64,000 nucleotides of DNA from JAEUTH01 sp039931675 (GTDB lineage Bacteria > Bacteroidota > Bacteroidia > AKYH767-A > OLB10), in assembly GCA_039931675.1 (NCBI GenBank), contig JBDTRM010000286.1:8301-72300 (forward strand), written 5' to 3'. Positions 42,988-52,287 of the stretch are shown here, piece after piece (positions within the stretch are counted from its first letter, which is position 1; every line of letters starts with the position of its first letter). A model generated the notes under the pieces. It had not been told where the DNA came from and searched no databases. It worked only from the letters and a program-made list of their open reading frames with translations. Position numbers and translations under genes: made by a program.

Positions 42988-44022
42988 TTAAGCTGATTGC
43001 AGCAAAGGATTACTTTTTTCAATGGAAGCTAAATCGGCAATCCATGAATCGAGCAGCACTAATTCTTTCTCGTCAATCAAATTAAGTTTGATCAGTGCCT
43101 CATAGCATCTTAAAAGATTATCATTTAAATGCTTTACACCTTGCTTTAGGGCAAGCTGTTGTAAGGTTTCAGCAATCTGGTTGTTATTCAGGTAACCGGG
43201 CACTTCATCTTTTAAATCACGAATGAGATTATGATCGTTGCGCTGCTGGTAAACTGTAGGTTTATGAAAAAGAACAGACCAGTTATTCTCCCAACAAATG
43301 CGTTGTGCAATAAAACTACGCCATATATCAGTCATCCTGAAACTGCAATAGGTAGGCAAATACAGCAAGGGAAATGAGGGCTTAAACCATCTTGTATTCT
43401 GACTGTTAAAAGGGCACCAGGTATTTTTTCCTAAAGCTATGCTTGGTCCATGCTTAAAATGAACGGGCAATTCTTTTACTAATCTGAAAATAGCATCCAC
43501 ATCGGGATTGTCGTTGGCAAGTCCTTGCTGAATGGGGCAGTCAACTATTTCGTATTTGCTATCGCGAATTGCAGGCTGAGAGTCGCGGAGAAATTCTAAT
43601 GGAAAGGCACGCGGCCATATTTTTTTATCGGTGAAGTAGGAGTAAATATTGATCCATCCTTTGTCAACAAAATGATAACATGATGTTTTCATTTCTACAG
43701 GCTTCCAGAAACCACTTAATGGAATATTATCATCATCAGTTTCGGCAATAATTTCAGCTCCACCTGCAATTGCAATTAAGTAGCCTATATTCTTTCGCGA
43801 GTAATGGCGTTCAGGCGTTTGATGGGCAATTTTAAAATTTAAATCTTTTTGAGAAGCAATTGAAAAAAAACGGCAGTGATCAATAAAGAAATCATCAGGC
43901 GATTTTGAATCACCAATGATGATGTATTCAATATCACGAGCGTAACATTCGCGCGCGTAATCCTGTAAAATGGAAATAGGCGGTGAAATGGATGTGATTA
44001 CAAGAGAAGTTTTTGGGTTCAT
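42988..44022 (-). CDS. STELLO/DUF288-family glycosyltransferase-like protein
   Basis: 344 residues, cytoplasmic by prediction. Start SLVITSISPPISILQDYARE and IEYIIIGDSKSP are typical of DUF288/STELLO proteins; ETDDDNIP (about 95-102) is a DxD-like metal/nucleotide-sugar site and WFKPSFPLLYLPTYCSFRMT the conserved second half. Plant STELLO proteins are Golgi glycosyltransferase-like proteins that affect cellulose synthase assembly; bacterial members are largely uncharacterised. Last gene of a three-gene operon (18 nt after the GT2 gene), ending in a clear terminator. Confidence 0.8.
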   Translation of the reverse strand: MNPKTSLVITSISPPISILQDYARECYARDIEYIIIGDSKSPDDFFIDHCRFFSIASQKDLNFKIAHQTPERHYSRKNIGYLIAIAGGAEIIAETDDDNIPLSGFWKPVEMKTSCYHFVDKGWINIYSYFTDKKIWPRAFPLEFLRDSQPAIRDSKYEIVDCPIQQGLANDNPDVDAIFRLVKELPVHFKHGPSIALGKNTWCPFNSQNTRWFKPSFPLLYLPTYCSFRMTDIWRSFIAQRICWENNWSVLFHKPTVYQQRNDHNLIRDLKDEVPGYLNNNQIAETLQQLALKQGVKHLNDNLLRCYEALIKLNLIDEKELVLLDSWIADLASIEKSNPLLQSA

Positions 44023-44040
44023 GGGTTATAATGGAGATTA

Positions 44041-44775
44041 TTAAATTTTACGGGAATGAAAAAATAAACGATGTACAAAATAAAACAAAAGTACATATAT
44101 GGAATTTCTGATTGCTTTAGATGAAACGCTTGGCGATGGTGCACGGTAATGAATAGGAATTTCACGGTAACGCTTTTCGCGAAGCAGGTAACGCAATTCG
44201 GTTTGATAAAAGTGCGCTTTCGATTGAAGAGGATATGCTAAAAACTCTTTTACTATGTGAGCGTGAAAACCCTGGTAACCCGAGGTCATGTCTTTTAATT
44301 TACTTCCTAATAAAATATTGGATAAAATCGTTCCGGTTTTTGATAAGAACGTCCTTTTGCCTGATGATTTCCAGATGGAGCCGCCATTAATAAACCTGCT
44401 GCCAAATGCACATTCATTACCTTCATTAAGTGTTCTTAAAAACATCGGTACGGCCCGCGGATCGTGCGAAAGGCCGGCATCCATTTCTATAATAATATCG
44501 TGGCCGTGAGCCAATGCTTCGCGATAGCCTCTTAAATATGCGTCAACCACATTTTTATTTTCAGGAGCCCAAACAGTAATAAAGCGGATGTCTTTTTCAG
44601 AAAGTTCTTTACATATTTCTAAAGTCCGGTCTTTGGAGGCATTGTCAACAATAAAATAAACCCTGCCCGATTCAAGCCGGTTAAGCACTGTTATTAACTC
44701 ATCGGCAAACGGGTGAAAATCTTTTTCCTCATTGGCCATAGGAATTATTATTGCGTAGTCGTTATCGTAATACAT
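44041..44775 (-). CDS. GT2 glycosyltransferase (polyprenyl-phosphate mannose synthase-like)
   Basis: 244 residues with a GT-A fold: DYAIIIPMANEEKDFHPFAD at the N-terminus, FIVDNASKDRTLEIC (nucleotide binding), IIEMDAGLSHDPRAVP containing the metal-binding D-x-D-like MDA, and SGYQGFHAHIV near the acceptor site. No membrane helices apart from a possible C-terminal one (SIYVLLFYFVHRLFF). Resembles DPM1-type enzymes that make lipid-linked sugars for GT-C transferases, which fits the GT-C-like gene 15 nt upstream. Confidence 0.9.
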   Translation of the reverse strand: MYYDNDYAIIIPMANEEKDFHPFADELITVLNRLESGRVYFIVDNASKDRTLEICKELSEKDIRFITVWAPENKNVVDAYLRGYREALAHGHDIIIEMDAGLSHDPRAVPMFLRTLNEGNECAFGSRFINGGSIWKSSGKRTFLSKTGTILSNILLGSKLKDMTSGYQGFHAHIVKEFLAYPLQSKAHFYQTELRYLLREKRYREIPIHYRAPSPSVSSKAIRNSIYVLLFYFVHRLFFHSRKI

Positions 44776-44790
44776 AAGAAAAATATTTAA

Positions 44791-46434
44791 TTAATGAATA
44801 CTGTAAATGTAGAATTCGCTATTCGCAAAAACTAAATGGGGGAATATATTTTGAATTAACGGAAGCTCCTGTTTTTCATTTTTATCAACAAGTAAATAAC
44901 TTACACTATATTCTTTAAATAATGAATTATTTGTGAAAGGTGTTTCACCTGCCAGCATTGACAACATTTCATTACGGTGCTCGTTCCGGGTTATATAATC
45001 TACATAAGGGTTTGACATGGTAGGGCTTACAGCTACCATCTTGCGGCCTGTTGCAAGCATAGGAAAATCAGAATTTTCAAGACTGCACAAAAATACCTTG
45101 TTATCATCTGTATGACCTAAAATCCAGTTGTAAACTTCATTTTGTGAAACAGCATTGTTCTTATAAATGCCCCTGTCCTCATTCATTTTCAAATCGTAGC
45201 TATTTGCATAAAAGGGGTAATTAACTGCGACCATCAACAGTAAGGTAACCGGTAGAAAATATTTTTCAAAATGAACCGGGTCTAATCTGAACTTCTGAAA
45301 GCGATTGATAAAATATTGATACACCAGCGACAGCAACTGATATAAGCCAATGCCGAAGAACAACGCCTGTAAAGATTTTAAGTAAAAAAAGAAATGAAAT
45401 GAGGGGACTATCCCCGGTAGTTTTATATTTAAATGATAACGAATTATTACAATTGCTGATGTATAAATATAGAGAACTACGCAAATCATAATCCATGCAA
45501 TAATAATCTGCGAAAGCATTTTATCCTTTCCCTTCCTGAAAAAGAAAAATGCTCCGAAAATTGAAATCAATAATGAAAACGATAGATTTTTTAGAATCAG
45601 CTCCGGTAAGTTATACCATTGAAACAGGTCATTCGTGTATTCATAAGCATAAGTATTTTGCATGTGTAACTGATATTTACCTACTACAAAATAGGTAAAT
45701 GGCAAGCTGATAGCAGCAAAAAGTAAAAAAGACAAGCTGCCTTTTTTTACTGTTTCAAAAATCATTTTATTTCTATTGGAGGTTTTTGCATTTCTGATTT
45801 TTTTAAAGGCAAGAACCAATGTTATTAAAATCAGGATGAGTGTGGGTGCTGAATGGCCGGTAAAGCAAATTCCCAAAATAATTCCGAGAAGAATGAACCA
45901 TCCTCTTTTCCATTCATTAAATGCTTTATAAACCACGGCAACCCCTATATAAAAAAAACTCTGCACAAATACCACAGGATAAAGCCACGGTGAATATGAG
46001 GCCGCTGTCCATCCCGGCATTTCACATAAATTAAAAAAAATAAATCCAGCAGTTGCGGCAAGCGCAATCCCTTTGTCAAACCATATTGACATCATTAAAA
46101 AAAAAGCCAATGGCGCTAAAAGATTTAAAAAAGCCCCTGCCCTTGATATAACAATATTTAAAGGGAAATTACTGCATTTAACTATTGCACTTTCTATAAC
46201 AGTAACTAACGGATTGTACCATATATACTCATTGAGATAGCTGGGATCTTCACCATATTCATTGTCCAACATGCTGTTTGCGAAGGCCATATCGCGATTC
46301 GAATCATAATCATAACCCCAGTTTAAATCTTTAACCGCATTGTAGCCTTGCACAAATGCCGCTCCAAGAAAAACAAAAAGTAATAGCCAATAAAGTATTT
46401 GACTTTGTAATGGGCTTTTCATTATGATAAGCAC
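44791..46434 (-). CDS. Multi-span membrane protein, GT-C (GT39/PMT-like) glycosyltransferase candidate
   Basis: 547 residues with about ten to twelve membrane helices and a soluble C-terminal domain of about 120 residues (from NYPFYANSYDLKMNEDRGIY). The first loop DLNWGYDYDSNRDMAFANSM has closely spaced acidic residues as in GT-C enzymes, where an Asp in loop 1 is catalytic. ATG at 46434 (or 46422, giving MKSPLQSQIL). First gene of the operon with GT2 and STELLO, so it probably uses a polyprenyl-linked sugar made by the GT2 enzyme to modify a surface glycan, lipid or protein. Assignment rests on topology and context. Confidence 0.7.
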   Translation of the reverse strand: MLIIMKSPLQSQILYWLLLFVFLGAAFVQGYNAVKDLNWGYDYDSNRDMAFANSMLDNEYGEDPSYLNEYIWYNPLVTVIESAIVKCSNFPLNIVISRAGAFLNLLAPLAFFLMMSIWFDKGIALAATAGFIFFNLCEMPGWTAASYSPWLYPVVFVQSFFYIGVAVVYKAFNEWKRGWFILLGIILGICFTGHSAPTLILILITLVLAFKKIRNAKTSNRNKMIFETVKKGSLSFLLFAAISLPFTYFVVGKYQLHMQNTYAYEYTNDLFQWYNLPELILKNLSFSLLISIFGAFFFFRKGKDKMLSQIIIAWIMICVVLYIYTSAIVIIRYHLNIKLPGIVPSFHFFFYLKSLQALFFGIGLYQLLSLVYQYFINRFQKFRLDPVHFEKYFLPVTLLLMVAVNYPFYANSYDLKMNEDRGIYKNNAVSQNEVYNWILGHTDDNKVFLCSLENSDFPMLATGRKMVAVSPTMSNPYVDYITRNEHRNEMLSMLAGETPFTNNSLFKEYSVSYLLVDKNEKQELPLIQNIFPHLVFANSEFYIYSIH

Positions 46435-46736
46435 TGTTTTGGTTCGAACCTGGTTGATGTATTGCTATAGTTTTACAAACTATAATAATGCAGGCTATTA
46501 TAAAAATAGTGGGATAAAGTTATTAAGAAATGATTTGAAAAAAAGGGGTAGAAAAAACAAACTTCTACAAATAGTTAGAGGTCAAACATAATAAAAAAAA
46601 TAAGGATAACAATTTATATTGGGCAGAGCTTAAATTTTCAATGGCTAATAAAGTGCTAAAATGAAAAAGGCAACTTAGAATGAATGAAAGAACTTTATAT
46701 CTTAAGTGCAGCTATTTATCTGAAAAACCAACTCAA
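46435..46736. other. Intergenic region upstream of the GT operon
   Basis: 302 AT-rich bases. It holds a small hairpin (TATAGTTT/AAACTATA, about 46466-46484) 35-50 nt before the operon start; no clear consensus promoter. Confidence 0.5.
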
Positions 46737-46943
46737 TTAATTAATAACTCCACTGGTAACAAGGGCATCTTCAATATCTTTTTTAATGGTTTTATGATGG
46801 TTGCGGCTTATTATAGATGCAGCACCTTTTCGCCCACGATGATATATCTTAATAAACAGTTCGTCATTATCTGACCAGAATTCATAGCGGTAAAATTTCT
46901 CCCTGATTTTCACTACTCCGTCAGAAACCATTTTCTTTTCCAT
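46737..46943 (-). CDS. Small basic protein of unknown function
   Basis: The ATG at 46943 gives 68 residues (MEKKMVSDGVVKIREKFYRY ... DIEDALVTSGVIN); an upstream start at 46991 would add 16 residues without support. Rich in Lys, Arg, Tyr and His (IKIYHRGRKGAASIISRNHH), it might bind nucleic acid. It follows the FAD reductase gene by about 95 nt on the same strand, so it may be the tail of the ebo-type operon or a separate unit. Confidence 0.5.
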   Translation of the reverse strand: MEKKMVSDGVVKIREKFYRYEFWSDNDELFIKIYHRGRKGAASIISRNHHKTIKKDIEDALVTSGVIN

Positions 46944-47038
46944 GCAAAAATATTTTGTGCGAATGTAATATTTAGGTGTTACGCACAGCATAAATTAATA
47001 ATGAAATTCTATACGGTTGTTTCTTTACTTGTTAAACC

Positions 47039-48214
47039 CTAATCTGATATGGGTTTGCCGTGAGTTTTGCTGATAAGCCAGCGCTCCATCGAAGGAATAG
47101 AATGGATAACATTTAAGGCAGTTTTTGTTACAGAAGTGTTGCCAAAAAAAAGTTGAATGGTGCGTCCCCAGAATAATCGCCTGCTAAATTGTTTTTGCCA
47201 TAAACTTAAATAATCATTCTCTAATTGTATTCTGATTTTTTCAGAATGTTGTATCGTGTCCAATATTCCTGATCTTAAAATCAGTTCGCTTAATATCTTG
47301 GCAGCATGTATTGCTATTGACATTCCATTGCCACACAGCGGGGTTATAAGACCGGCACTATCACCACACATCAGGATATGATTTTCAACCAATTTCTTAC
47401 GTGAAAATGAAATTTCATTGATGATTTCATTTGTTCCGGGCAGGAAATTTGAATTGATGAAAAGATTTTTTATCACAGGATTTTTGAAGAGCACTTTTTC
47501 TTCTAATTCACTAATCGTTTTGAAATTAAAATTTTCATTGCGTTTATACAGGTAACAAAGATTGTATTGATCTTCTTCAATTTTTACTATACCACAGTAT
47601 CCGCCTTCAAAATTGTCAAGCCCAACTTCATCAACAGGGTAATTTGTTTTTACGTGGTACTTAACACCCATATAATGTGTGTGCGATTGAATAAAATCAC
47701 GGTTCAACTTTTTATCTAATAAATCGCGTTTACCATAACTTCCGATAACAAGTCTTGATGTAAATCGCTGGTCATCGTTTGTGAAAACTTCAAAAATATT
47801 TTCTTTAAAATTAATTGCGGTTACTCTTGCTGTTAGTAATTCGGCTCCGTTTTTTTTTGCTATTTGCAGCAGTGCTGCATCCATTGTAAAGCGGCTGATA
47901 CCAAATCCGCCAAGTGGTAGGTCGGCATAAATGTTTTTACCCGAAGGAGCAGATATTCTAAGTTTTTTAATTGTTGAGGCACCATGAAGGAAAGGGTCAA
48001 ATCCTAAAGTTCTTAGAAATTCAAGAACTTCATTACTCACGTATTCTCCGCAAACTTTGTGAAATGGATAAGTTTTCTTTTCAATAAGCAACACGCTTTT
48101 ATTTTTACTACTCAGCATTATTGCACTTACAAGCCCTGCTAATCCGCCTCCAACTATGATTATATCAAAATCAGTTTTTTGTTGTGGATGAATATGCAAA
48201 CGAGGGGCTGACAT
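47039..48214 (-). CDS. FAD-dependent oxidoreductase, geranylgeranyl-reductase-like
   Basis: 391 residues. N-terminal Rossmann motif DIIIVGGGLAGLVSAIML (about 18-35) binds FAD; KVCGEYVS is the conserved CGE/CGG motif of the geranylgeranyl reductase/UbiH-like branch; the second FAD motif MCGDSAGLITPLCGNGMSIA includes GD and the P-x-x-G-x-G turn. It probably reduces or hydroxylates an isoprenoid or polyketide. It is 3 nt after the methyltransferase gene. In many Bacteroidota this methyltransferase/oxidoreductase pair sits beside a type III polyketide synthase, absent here; instead it is joined to eboABCD. Confidence 0.88.
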   Translation of the reverse strand: MSAPRLHIHPQQKTDFDIIIVGGGLAGLVSAIMLSSKNKSVLLIEKKTYPFHKVCGEYVSNEVLEFLRTLGFDPFLHGASTIKKLRISAPSGKNIYADLPLGGFGISRFTMDAALLQIAKKNGAELLTARVTAINFKENIFEVFTNDDQRFTSRLVIGSYGKRDLLDKKLNRDFIQSHTHYMGVKYHVKTNYPVDEVGLDNFEGGYCGIVKIEEDQYNLCYLYKRNENFNFKTISELEEKVLFKNPVIKNLFINSNFLPGTNEIINEISFSRKKLVENHILMCGDSAGLITPLCGNGMSIAIHAAKILSELILRSGILDTIQHSEKIRIQLENDYLSLWQKQFSRRLFWGRTIQLFFGNTSVTKTALNVIHSIPSMERWLISKTHGKPISD

Positions 48215-48217
48215 AAA

Positions 48218-48922
48218 TTAAATCGTTTCTTTTTTAATAAGTAACTGCCACCGCCATGCCCACATCCAGCGCAGGCTGTAATTTTTTATATCTGCATCAG
48301 CTAAAATCTTTTCCCACTCTTTGCGTGTTAATGACCGGGCAACAGACAGTGCGGCATCATACTTAACAAGATATGTTTTTGAAAATGCAGCAGTGATGAA
48401 TTTTATAGAATAATAAGCAAACCAATGACGATGAATGTCGTTAACTATTACCGTATATGTAGCAAGCTTATTCATGCGTTTTATTAATTCAGTCAGTTGC
48501 TCATCATCAAAATGATGACAGAATAAACTGTTCATCGTTACATCGGCATTTATAAGCATAAGTTCATCATCAAACACATCAAGGGTTTTAAAGCTGATGT
48601 TTGGAAAATCTTTTGCATGTTCACTCGCATATTCAATCATCACGGGGTTACGGTCAACCCCAATTAAATTAACCTCACGATTTTTTTTTTCTGCCCATCT
48701 TGCAATTGCACGCAGCATGTCGCCACCCCCGCATCCAAGATCCATAATGGTTAATGGCCTGTTCCATTCTAATTTTTCAAGAGCATTAAATATCACATGA
48801 TAACCACCAAGTAATTTATTGATCACTTCAAGCTCGTGCAAAGCCTTATGTATTTCATCAACAACCACCCCGGGCTGATCCATCTTTTCAGGTAGTGATG
48901 AGCGCTCTTTAAGATATGGCAT
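48218..48922 (-). CDS. Class I SAM-dependent methyltransferase
   Basis: 234 residues. SAM-binding motif I IMDLGCGGGDML (about 62-73), acidic loop LIGVDRNPVMIEYA, motif post-I FKTLDVFDD and motif IV MNSLFCHHF. The helical insert (HRHWFAYYSIKFITAAFSKT) suggests a membrane-associated or hydrophobic substrate. 26 nt after eboD, 3 nt before the FAD reductase: part of the same transcript. Likely methylates the product made or moved by the ebo-type proteins. Substrate unknown. Confidence 0.87.
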   Translation of the reverse strand: MPYLKERSSLPEKMDQPGVVVDEIHKALHELEVINKLLGGYHVIFNALEKLEWNRPLTIMDLGCGGGDMLRAIARWAEKKNREVNLIGVDRNPVMIEYASEHAKDFPNISFKTLDVFDDELMLINADVTMNSLFCHHFDDEQLTELIKRMNKLATYTVIVNDIHRHWFAYYSIKFITAAFSKTYLVKYDAALSVARSLTRKEWEKILADADIKNYSLRWMWAWRWQLLIKKETI

Positions 48923-48948
48923 TGTTTTTAACGGCTAATGAAATTATA

Positions 48949-50097
48949 CTATTGAATCTTTTTAAGAAATGTTATTGATGATTTAACTAATGACTCATCC
49001 ATTTCATTTACCTCAACTCCCACCCCTATTTTTTTTATCAGCATAATGGTAAGGCGACCGCCAAGATGTTCACGAAATTCCTGCAAGCCTTCTATCATCA
49101 GGTTTTTACCATTATCATCCGTTTTCTCCATTTCTGCTGCATAAATATTGAAGCGTAGTATTTTAATAAGATTAATAATGCGCATCAATTCATCTTTACT
49201 CAACATTCCAATCAGGTTTGCGTACACAGCATCTAAGCATATACCCATAGCAACAGCCTCGCCATGCAAAATTTTGTAATTGCTCAGTTGCTCTAATTTG
49301 TGTGCACTCCAATGTCCGTAGTCTAATGGCCGCGAATTGCCTTTCTCAAAAGGATCATTGCCCGCTATGTGCTGCAGGTGTAATTCAGCGCAACGAAATA
49401 TTAATTTGCGTATAGTTTCATCATCACGCTGATTCAGCTTTTCAGTGAATGTTTCTATAAAATCAAAAAAGGCTGCGTCTTTTATCAAGCCTACTTTGAT
49501 AGCTTCCGGAATTCCACAGCGGTAATCGCGGTCGCTTAAGTTATTCAGAAAAGCATTATTATTAATCACTAAAAATGGCGGAGCAAAAGTGCCGATGAAA
49601 TTTTTTTTGCCAAAATAATTAATGCTGTTTTTCACCCCCACACCTGAATCGTTTTGTGATAAAACGGTAGTCGGAATGCGGATATGGCGAATGCCCCGAT
49701 GTGCTATTGCCGCAGCAAATCCGGCAACGTCTAAAACTGCACCGCCTCCTATGCCGACCACATACGAATGACGGTCAATACCATAATTATTTATTGCTTC
49801 AAGAATTTTATGCGTGACTGCGAAATCAATTTTTGCTGCTTCGCCACCCGGGATGATTAATGGTGCGCCTGCTAATTTGTAAGCATGTAGTTGAAAGAAT
49901 AATTCAATGCCGGGAATGAGCGTATTATTTTTTTTTATAAGGTTGCCGTCAATTACAAAAAGAAATTTGCTTTCTTCTGTTATGCCACATTCATTAAAAA
50001 TTTTTTGAAGATAATTTTCACCGGATTCAAAAAGTGTGTCAACAAAATAAACAGGGAAGTGATAATCAATTTTAAACTTTTGGGGGATAATTTTCAT
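48949..50097 (-). CDS. eboD: EboD: 3-dehydroquinate synthase-like protein
   Basis: 382 residues of the sugar-phosphate cyclase superfamily. NAD-binding VVGIGGGAVLDVAGFAAA (113-130), IPTTVLSQNDSGVGVKNSIN (141-160), metal ligands E198 (GIPEAIKVG), H262 (LDYGHWSAH) and H278 (ILHGEAV). It differs from true AroB, for example GHWSAH for GHTFGH, and its context after eboA-eboB-eboC identifies it as EboD. In cyanobacteria the ebo operon is needed to get a scytonemin precursor to the periplasm; the chemistry of EboD is unknown. Confidence 0.88.
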   Translation of the reverse strand: MKIIPQKFKIDYHFPVYFVDTLFESGENYLQKIFNECGITEESKFLFVIDGNLIKKNNTLIPGIELFFQLHAYKLAGAPLIIPGGEAAKIDFAVTHKILEAINNYGIDRHSYVVGIGGGAVLDVAGFAAAIAHRGIRHIRIPTTVLSQNDSGVGVKNSINYFGKKNFIGTFAPPFLVINNNAFLNNLSDRDYRCGIPEAIKVGLIKDAAFFDFIETFTEKLNQRDDETIRKLIFRCAELHLQHIAGNDPFEKGNSRPLDYGHWSAHKLEQLSNYKILHGEAVAMGICLDAVYANLIGMLSKDELMRIINLIKILRFNIYAAEMEKTDDNGKNLMIEGLQEFREHLGGRLTIMLIKKIGVGVEVNEMDESLVKSSITFLKKIQ

Positions 50098-50202
50098 TCG
50101 TTAAGAACTTGGTGTCTTTTTAAAGAAAAGCCGAAAATACGCAAACCATAATTGTAAACAAGAAATGCTGAAAGATGTTTAGCTATTTGAAGCTCAATGC
50201 TT

Positions 50203-50229
50203 GTGGTTGGTGTTTTTTTCACCAACCAC
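50203..50229. repeat. GGTTGGTG-T7-CACCAACC hairpin, copy 2
   Basis: Extended perfect arms GTGGTTGGTG/CACCAACCAC around T7, in the spacer between eboC and eboD. Confidence 0.85.
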
Positions 50230-50244
50230 TAACATACGCATAAC

Positions 50245-50268
50245 CTTTCGGAAAGTTGAAAAACTTTC
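50245..50268. repeat. Partial CTTTCGGAAAGTT hairpin
   Basis: CCTTTCGGAAAGTT followed by AACTTTC; related to the perfect hairpin at 35100-35130. It lies between eboC and eboD. Confidence 0.5.
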
Positions 50269-50281
50269 AAAAATTTCTGCT

Positions 50282-51178
50282 TCACGTTACTGCAAATATT
50301 CTCGCCAATAAAACTGAGACAGGGAGCAATGCCAGCAAACACAATCCATACACCCAACCTGTAAAACAAGTCGCAATTGCTGCATCCATAACAATTAATG
50401 AAATAATACCTGTTTTAACAGCGCTGCGTATATTTATTGCTTCGGGTTTATTGTATGCAACAATCAATGGACGATAGATGAGAAAAGTAAACAGCGCTAA
50501 AAATATTAATGCCGGGTAAAAATAATTTTTGGTGATGATGGATAGGTATGCAATGATTCCGGCAACAATTGCATACATCAAAGATGCATAACGAATAGCT
50601 GTTTTATTTCCCCCAACTACTTCTCCACGGCTTATCATGGTTATTGCAGAAATATAAATAACCGGGATAATCGCTAACCAAAAATAACTGTCCACAGCAT
50701 CTCTGCATGCGCTCATGCCAAGTAATAAATTTCCACCGCGACATAAACCCATATTGACGGGTCCGAAAAAATTATGATGCTTGCCTAAGTAATCGTAGAG
50801 CAATGCAAGAACGGCTATGCTAGCTGCAATTATTCCACTAAGCCATGAGACCTGTGCGGCAAAAAAAATTCCTGCTAACAGTAGTGTTATACCTAATACC
50901 GTTGCACCTTCTTTGCTTGCAAAACCGCTTGGGATTGGTCGTTCGGGTCGTTCTATTTTATCTAACTCATAATCGGCTACATCATTCATTACTACACCAC
51001 CTGCGTATAAACCTATTGTTGCCATTGATAAACGCATCATTATAATTATTGGAAGGGGAGAACATGTTTCATAACCGCAAGCTATAATTGCAACGGCAAC
51101 ACCTGCAGCAATATCAGCAACAGCAGTTACAAGGTTCGCAGGACGGGTGAGGCGGATATAGGCGAGGAGGGTTTTCAT
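50282..51178 (-). CDS. eboC: EboC: UbiA-like prenyltransferase
   Basis: 298 residues with about eight to nine membrane helices. First Asp-rich motif NDVADYELD (65-73), followed by RPERPIPSG as in UbiA enzymes; the second motif region is LLYDYLGKHHNFFGP. Such enzymes transfer a prenyl chain to an acceptor in the inner membrane. Position between eboB and eboD and the overall pattern fit EboC. The gaps to both neighbours (144 and 184 nt) hold dispersed palindromes but no evident terminator. Confidence 0.88.
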   Translation of the reverse strand: MKTLLAYIRLTRPANLVTAVADIAAGVAVAIIACGYETCSPLPIIIMMRLSMATIGLYAGGVVMNDVADYELDKIERPERPIPSGFASKEGATVLGITLLLAGIFFAAQVSWLSGIIAASIAVLALLYDYLGKHHNFFGPVNMGLCRGGNLLLGMSACRDAVDSYFWLAIIPVIYISAITMISRGEVVGGNKTAIRYASLMYAIVAGIIAYLSIITKNYFYPALIFLALFTFLIYRPLIVAYNKPEAINIRSAVKTGIISLIVMDAAIATCFTGWVYGLCLLALLPVSVLLARIFAVT

Positions 51179-51190
51179 TTCAAATTTTGA

Positions 51191-51208
51191 TCCCGATAGC
51201 TATCGGGA
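51191..51208. repeat. TCCCGATAGCTATCGGGA palindrome
   Basis: Second perfect copy, between eboB and eboC, 13 nt before the eboC start codon. Confidence 0.85.
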
Positions 51209-51319
51209 GAATGATGAATATCGAATGTTGAAGTACGCATTGTGTTCATTTAAAAAAACTTTTAACTTTTAAAACTTTATCACTTCATTATTCATTATTC
51301 AAAATTCATCATTCATTAT
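51209..51319. repeat. AT-rich ATTCATTATTCAA repeat, copy 3
   Basis: GAATGATGAATATCGAATGT ... on the left and TTCATTATTCATTATTCAAA ... on the right form an imperfect inverted repeat within the eboB-eboC spacer. Confidence 0.6.
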
Positions 51320-51322
51320 TTT

Positions 51323-52234
51323 TTACCTTATAATTCTTTCATCTTTCATTTCTTCAACCTTAGGCGTTTGTCCGCCACGAAGTATAGAGTTGCCGTGATA
51401 TTTCAAATTCTGATTTACAGGTTCGGCATTTAGCCAATCACTTTCATTGAATTGTCCGCTTTGCCCGAATGCCGCCAATGCATTTGAATAACAAACTTTT
51501 TTCACATCTGCTTCGCTTATTCCGCGCTCTAACATCAGCGCTGCAGTTTTAGGCACAGCAAGCGGATCGCTTACTCCCCAATCGGCAGCCGAGTTAATAA
51601 ATATTCTATCTGAACCATATTGTTTTATTATTTCCACCATGCGTTCATTGCCCATTTTTGTATGGGGATAAATTGTAAAAGCAGCCCAGAAACCACGGTC
51701 TAAAGTTTCTTTTGCAGTTTCTTCATTGTTGTGATCAATGATTACCATTCCCGGTTTTATGCCATGTTCAATGCAAACATCCATGCTGCGCGATGTTCCT
51801 TTTTTCTTATCGCGATGAGGTGTGTGAATTTGCACGGGAAGATTAACTTCTTTCGATAACTCTAATTGTTTGCGGAAATATTTATCTTCCATTTCAGTCT
51901 GATCATCGTAACCAATTTCACCAACGCCAACCACACCTTCTTTGCAAACGAACAACGGAAGTATTTCCATCACCTGTTCAGCAAGCACTTCGTTGTTGGC
52001 TTCCTTAGAATTAAGCCCGATGGTGCAATAATGTTTGATGCCGAACTGAGAAGCACGAAATCGTTCCCAACCAATTAAACTGTTAAAGTAATCTTTAAAC
52101 GAACCAACTGAACTGCGCAATTGTCCTTGCCAGAATGAAGGTTCGATAACAGCTACCACGCCTGCTTTACGCATTGCTTCATAGTCATCAGTAGTGCGCG
52201 AACACATGTGTATGTGGGGGTCTATGTAGATCAT
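51323..52234 (-). CDS. eboB: EboB: TatD-like metal-dependent hydrolase
   Basis: 303 residues, amidohydrolase-type TIM barrel. Metal-binding H7 and H9 (YIDPHIHM), VGVGEIGYD with its conserved Glu, QIHTPHRDK and IIDHNNEET contributing further histidines, and NSAADWG with the catalytic Asp. True TatD proteins are about 260 residues; EboB proteins share the barrel but form their own branch. Context (after eboA, before eboC) supports EboB. Confidence 0.88.
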   Translation of the reverse strand: MIYIDPHIHMCSRTTDDYEAMRKAGVVAVIEPSFWQGQLRSSVGSFKDYFNSLIGWERFRASQFGIKHYCTIGLNSKEANNEVLAEQVMEILPLFVCKEGVVGVGEIGYDDQTEMEDKYFRKQLELSKEVNLPVQIHTPHRDKKKGTSRSMDVCIEHGIKPGMVIIDHNNEETAKETLDRGFWAAFTIYPHTKMGNERMVEIIKQYGSDRIFINSAADWGVSDPLAVPKTAALMLERGISEADVKKVCYSNALAAFGQSGQFNESDWLNAEPVNQNLKYHGNSILRGGQTPKVEEMKDERIIR

Positions 52235-52244
52235 AATTTTTGGA

Positions 52245-52280
52245 TTTGATAATTTGATGATTTGGTAATTTGATGATTTG
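52245..52280. repeat. 16-bp tandem repeat
   Basis: TTTGATAATTTGATGA, then TTTGGTAATTTGATGA, then TTTG, in the eboA-eboB spacer. Confidence 0.7.
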
Positions 52281-52287
52281 CCGTTGA

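Noticed and set aside
48949..50097. True AroB (shikimate pathway)
   Set aside because: Context with EboA/B/C and the altered GHWSAH motif fit EboD better.
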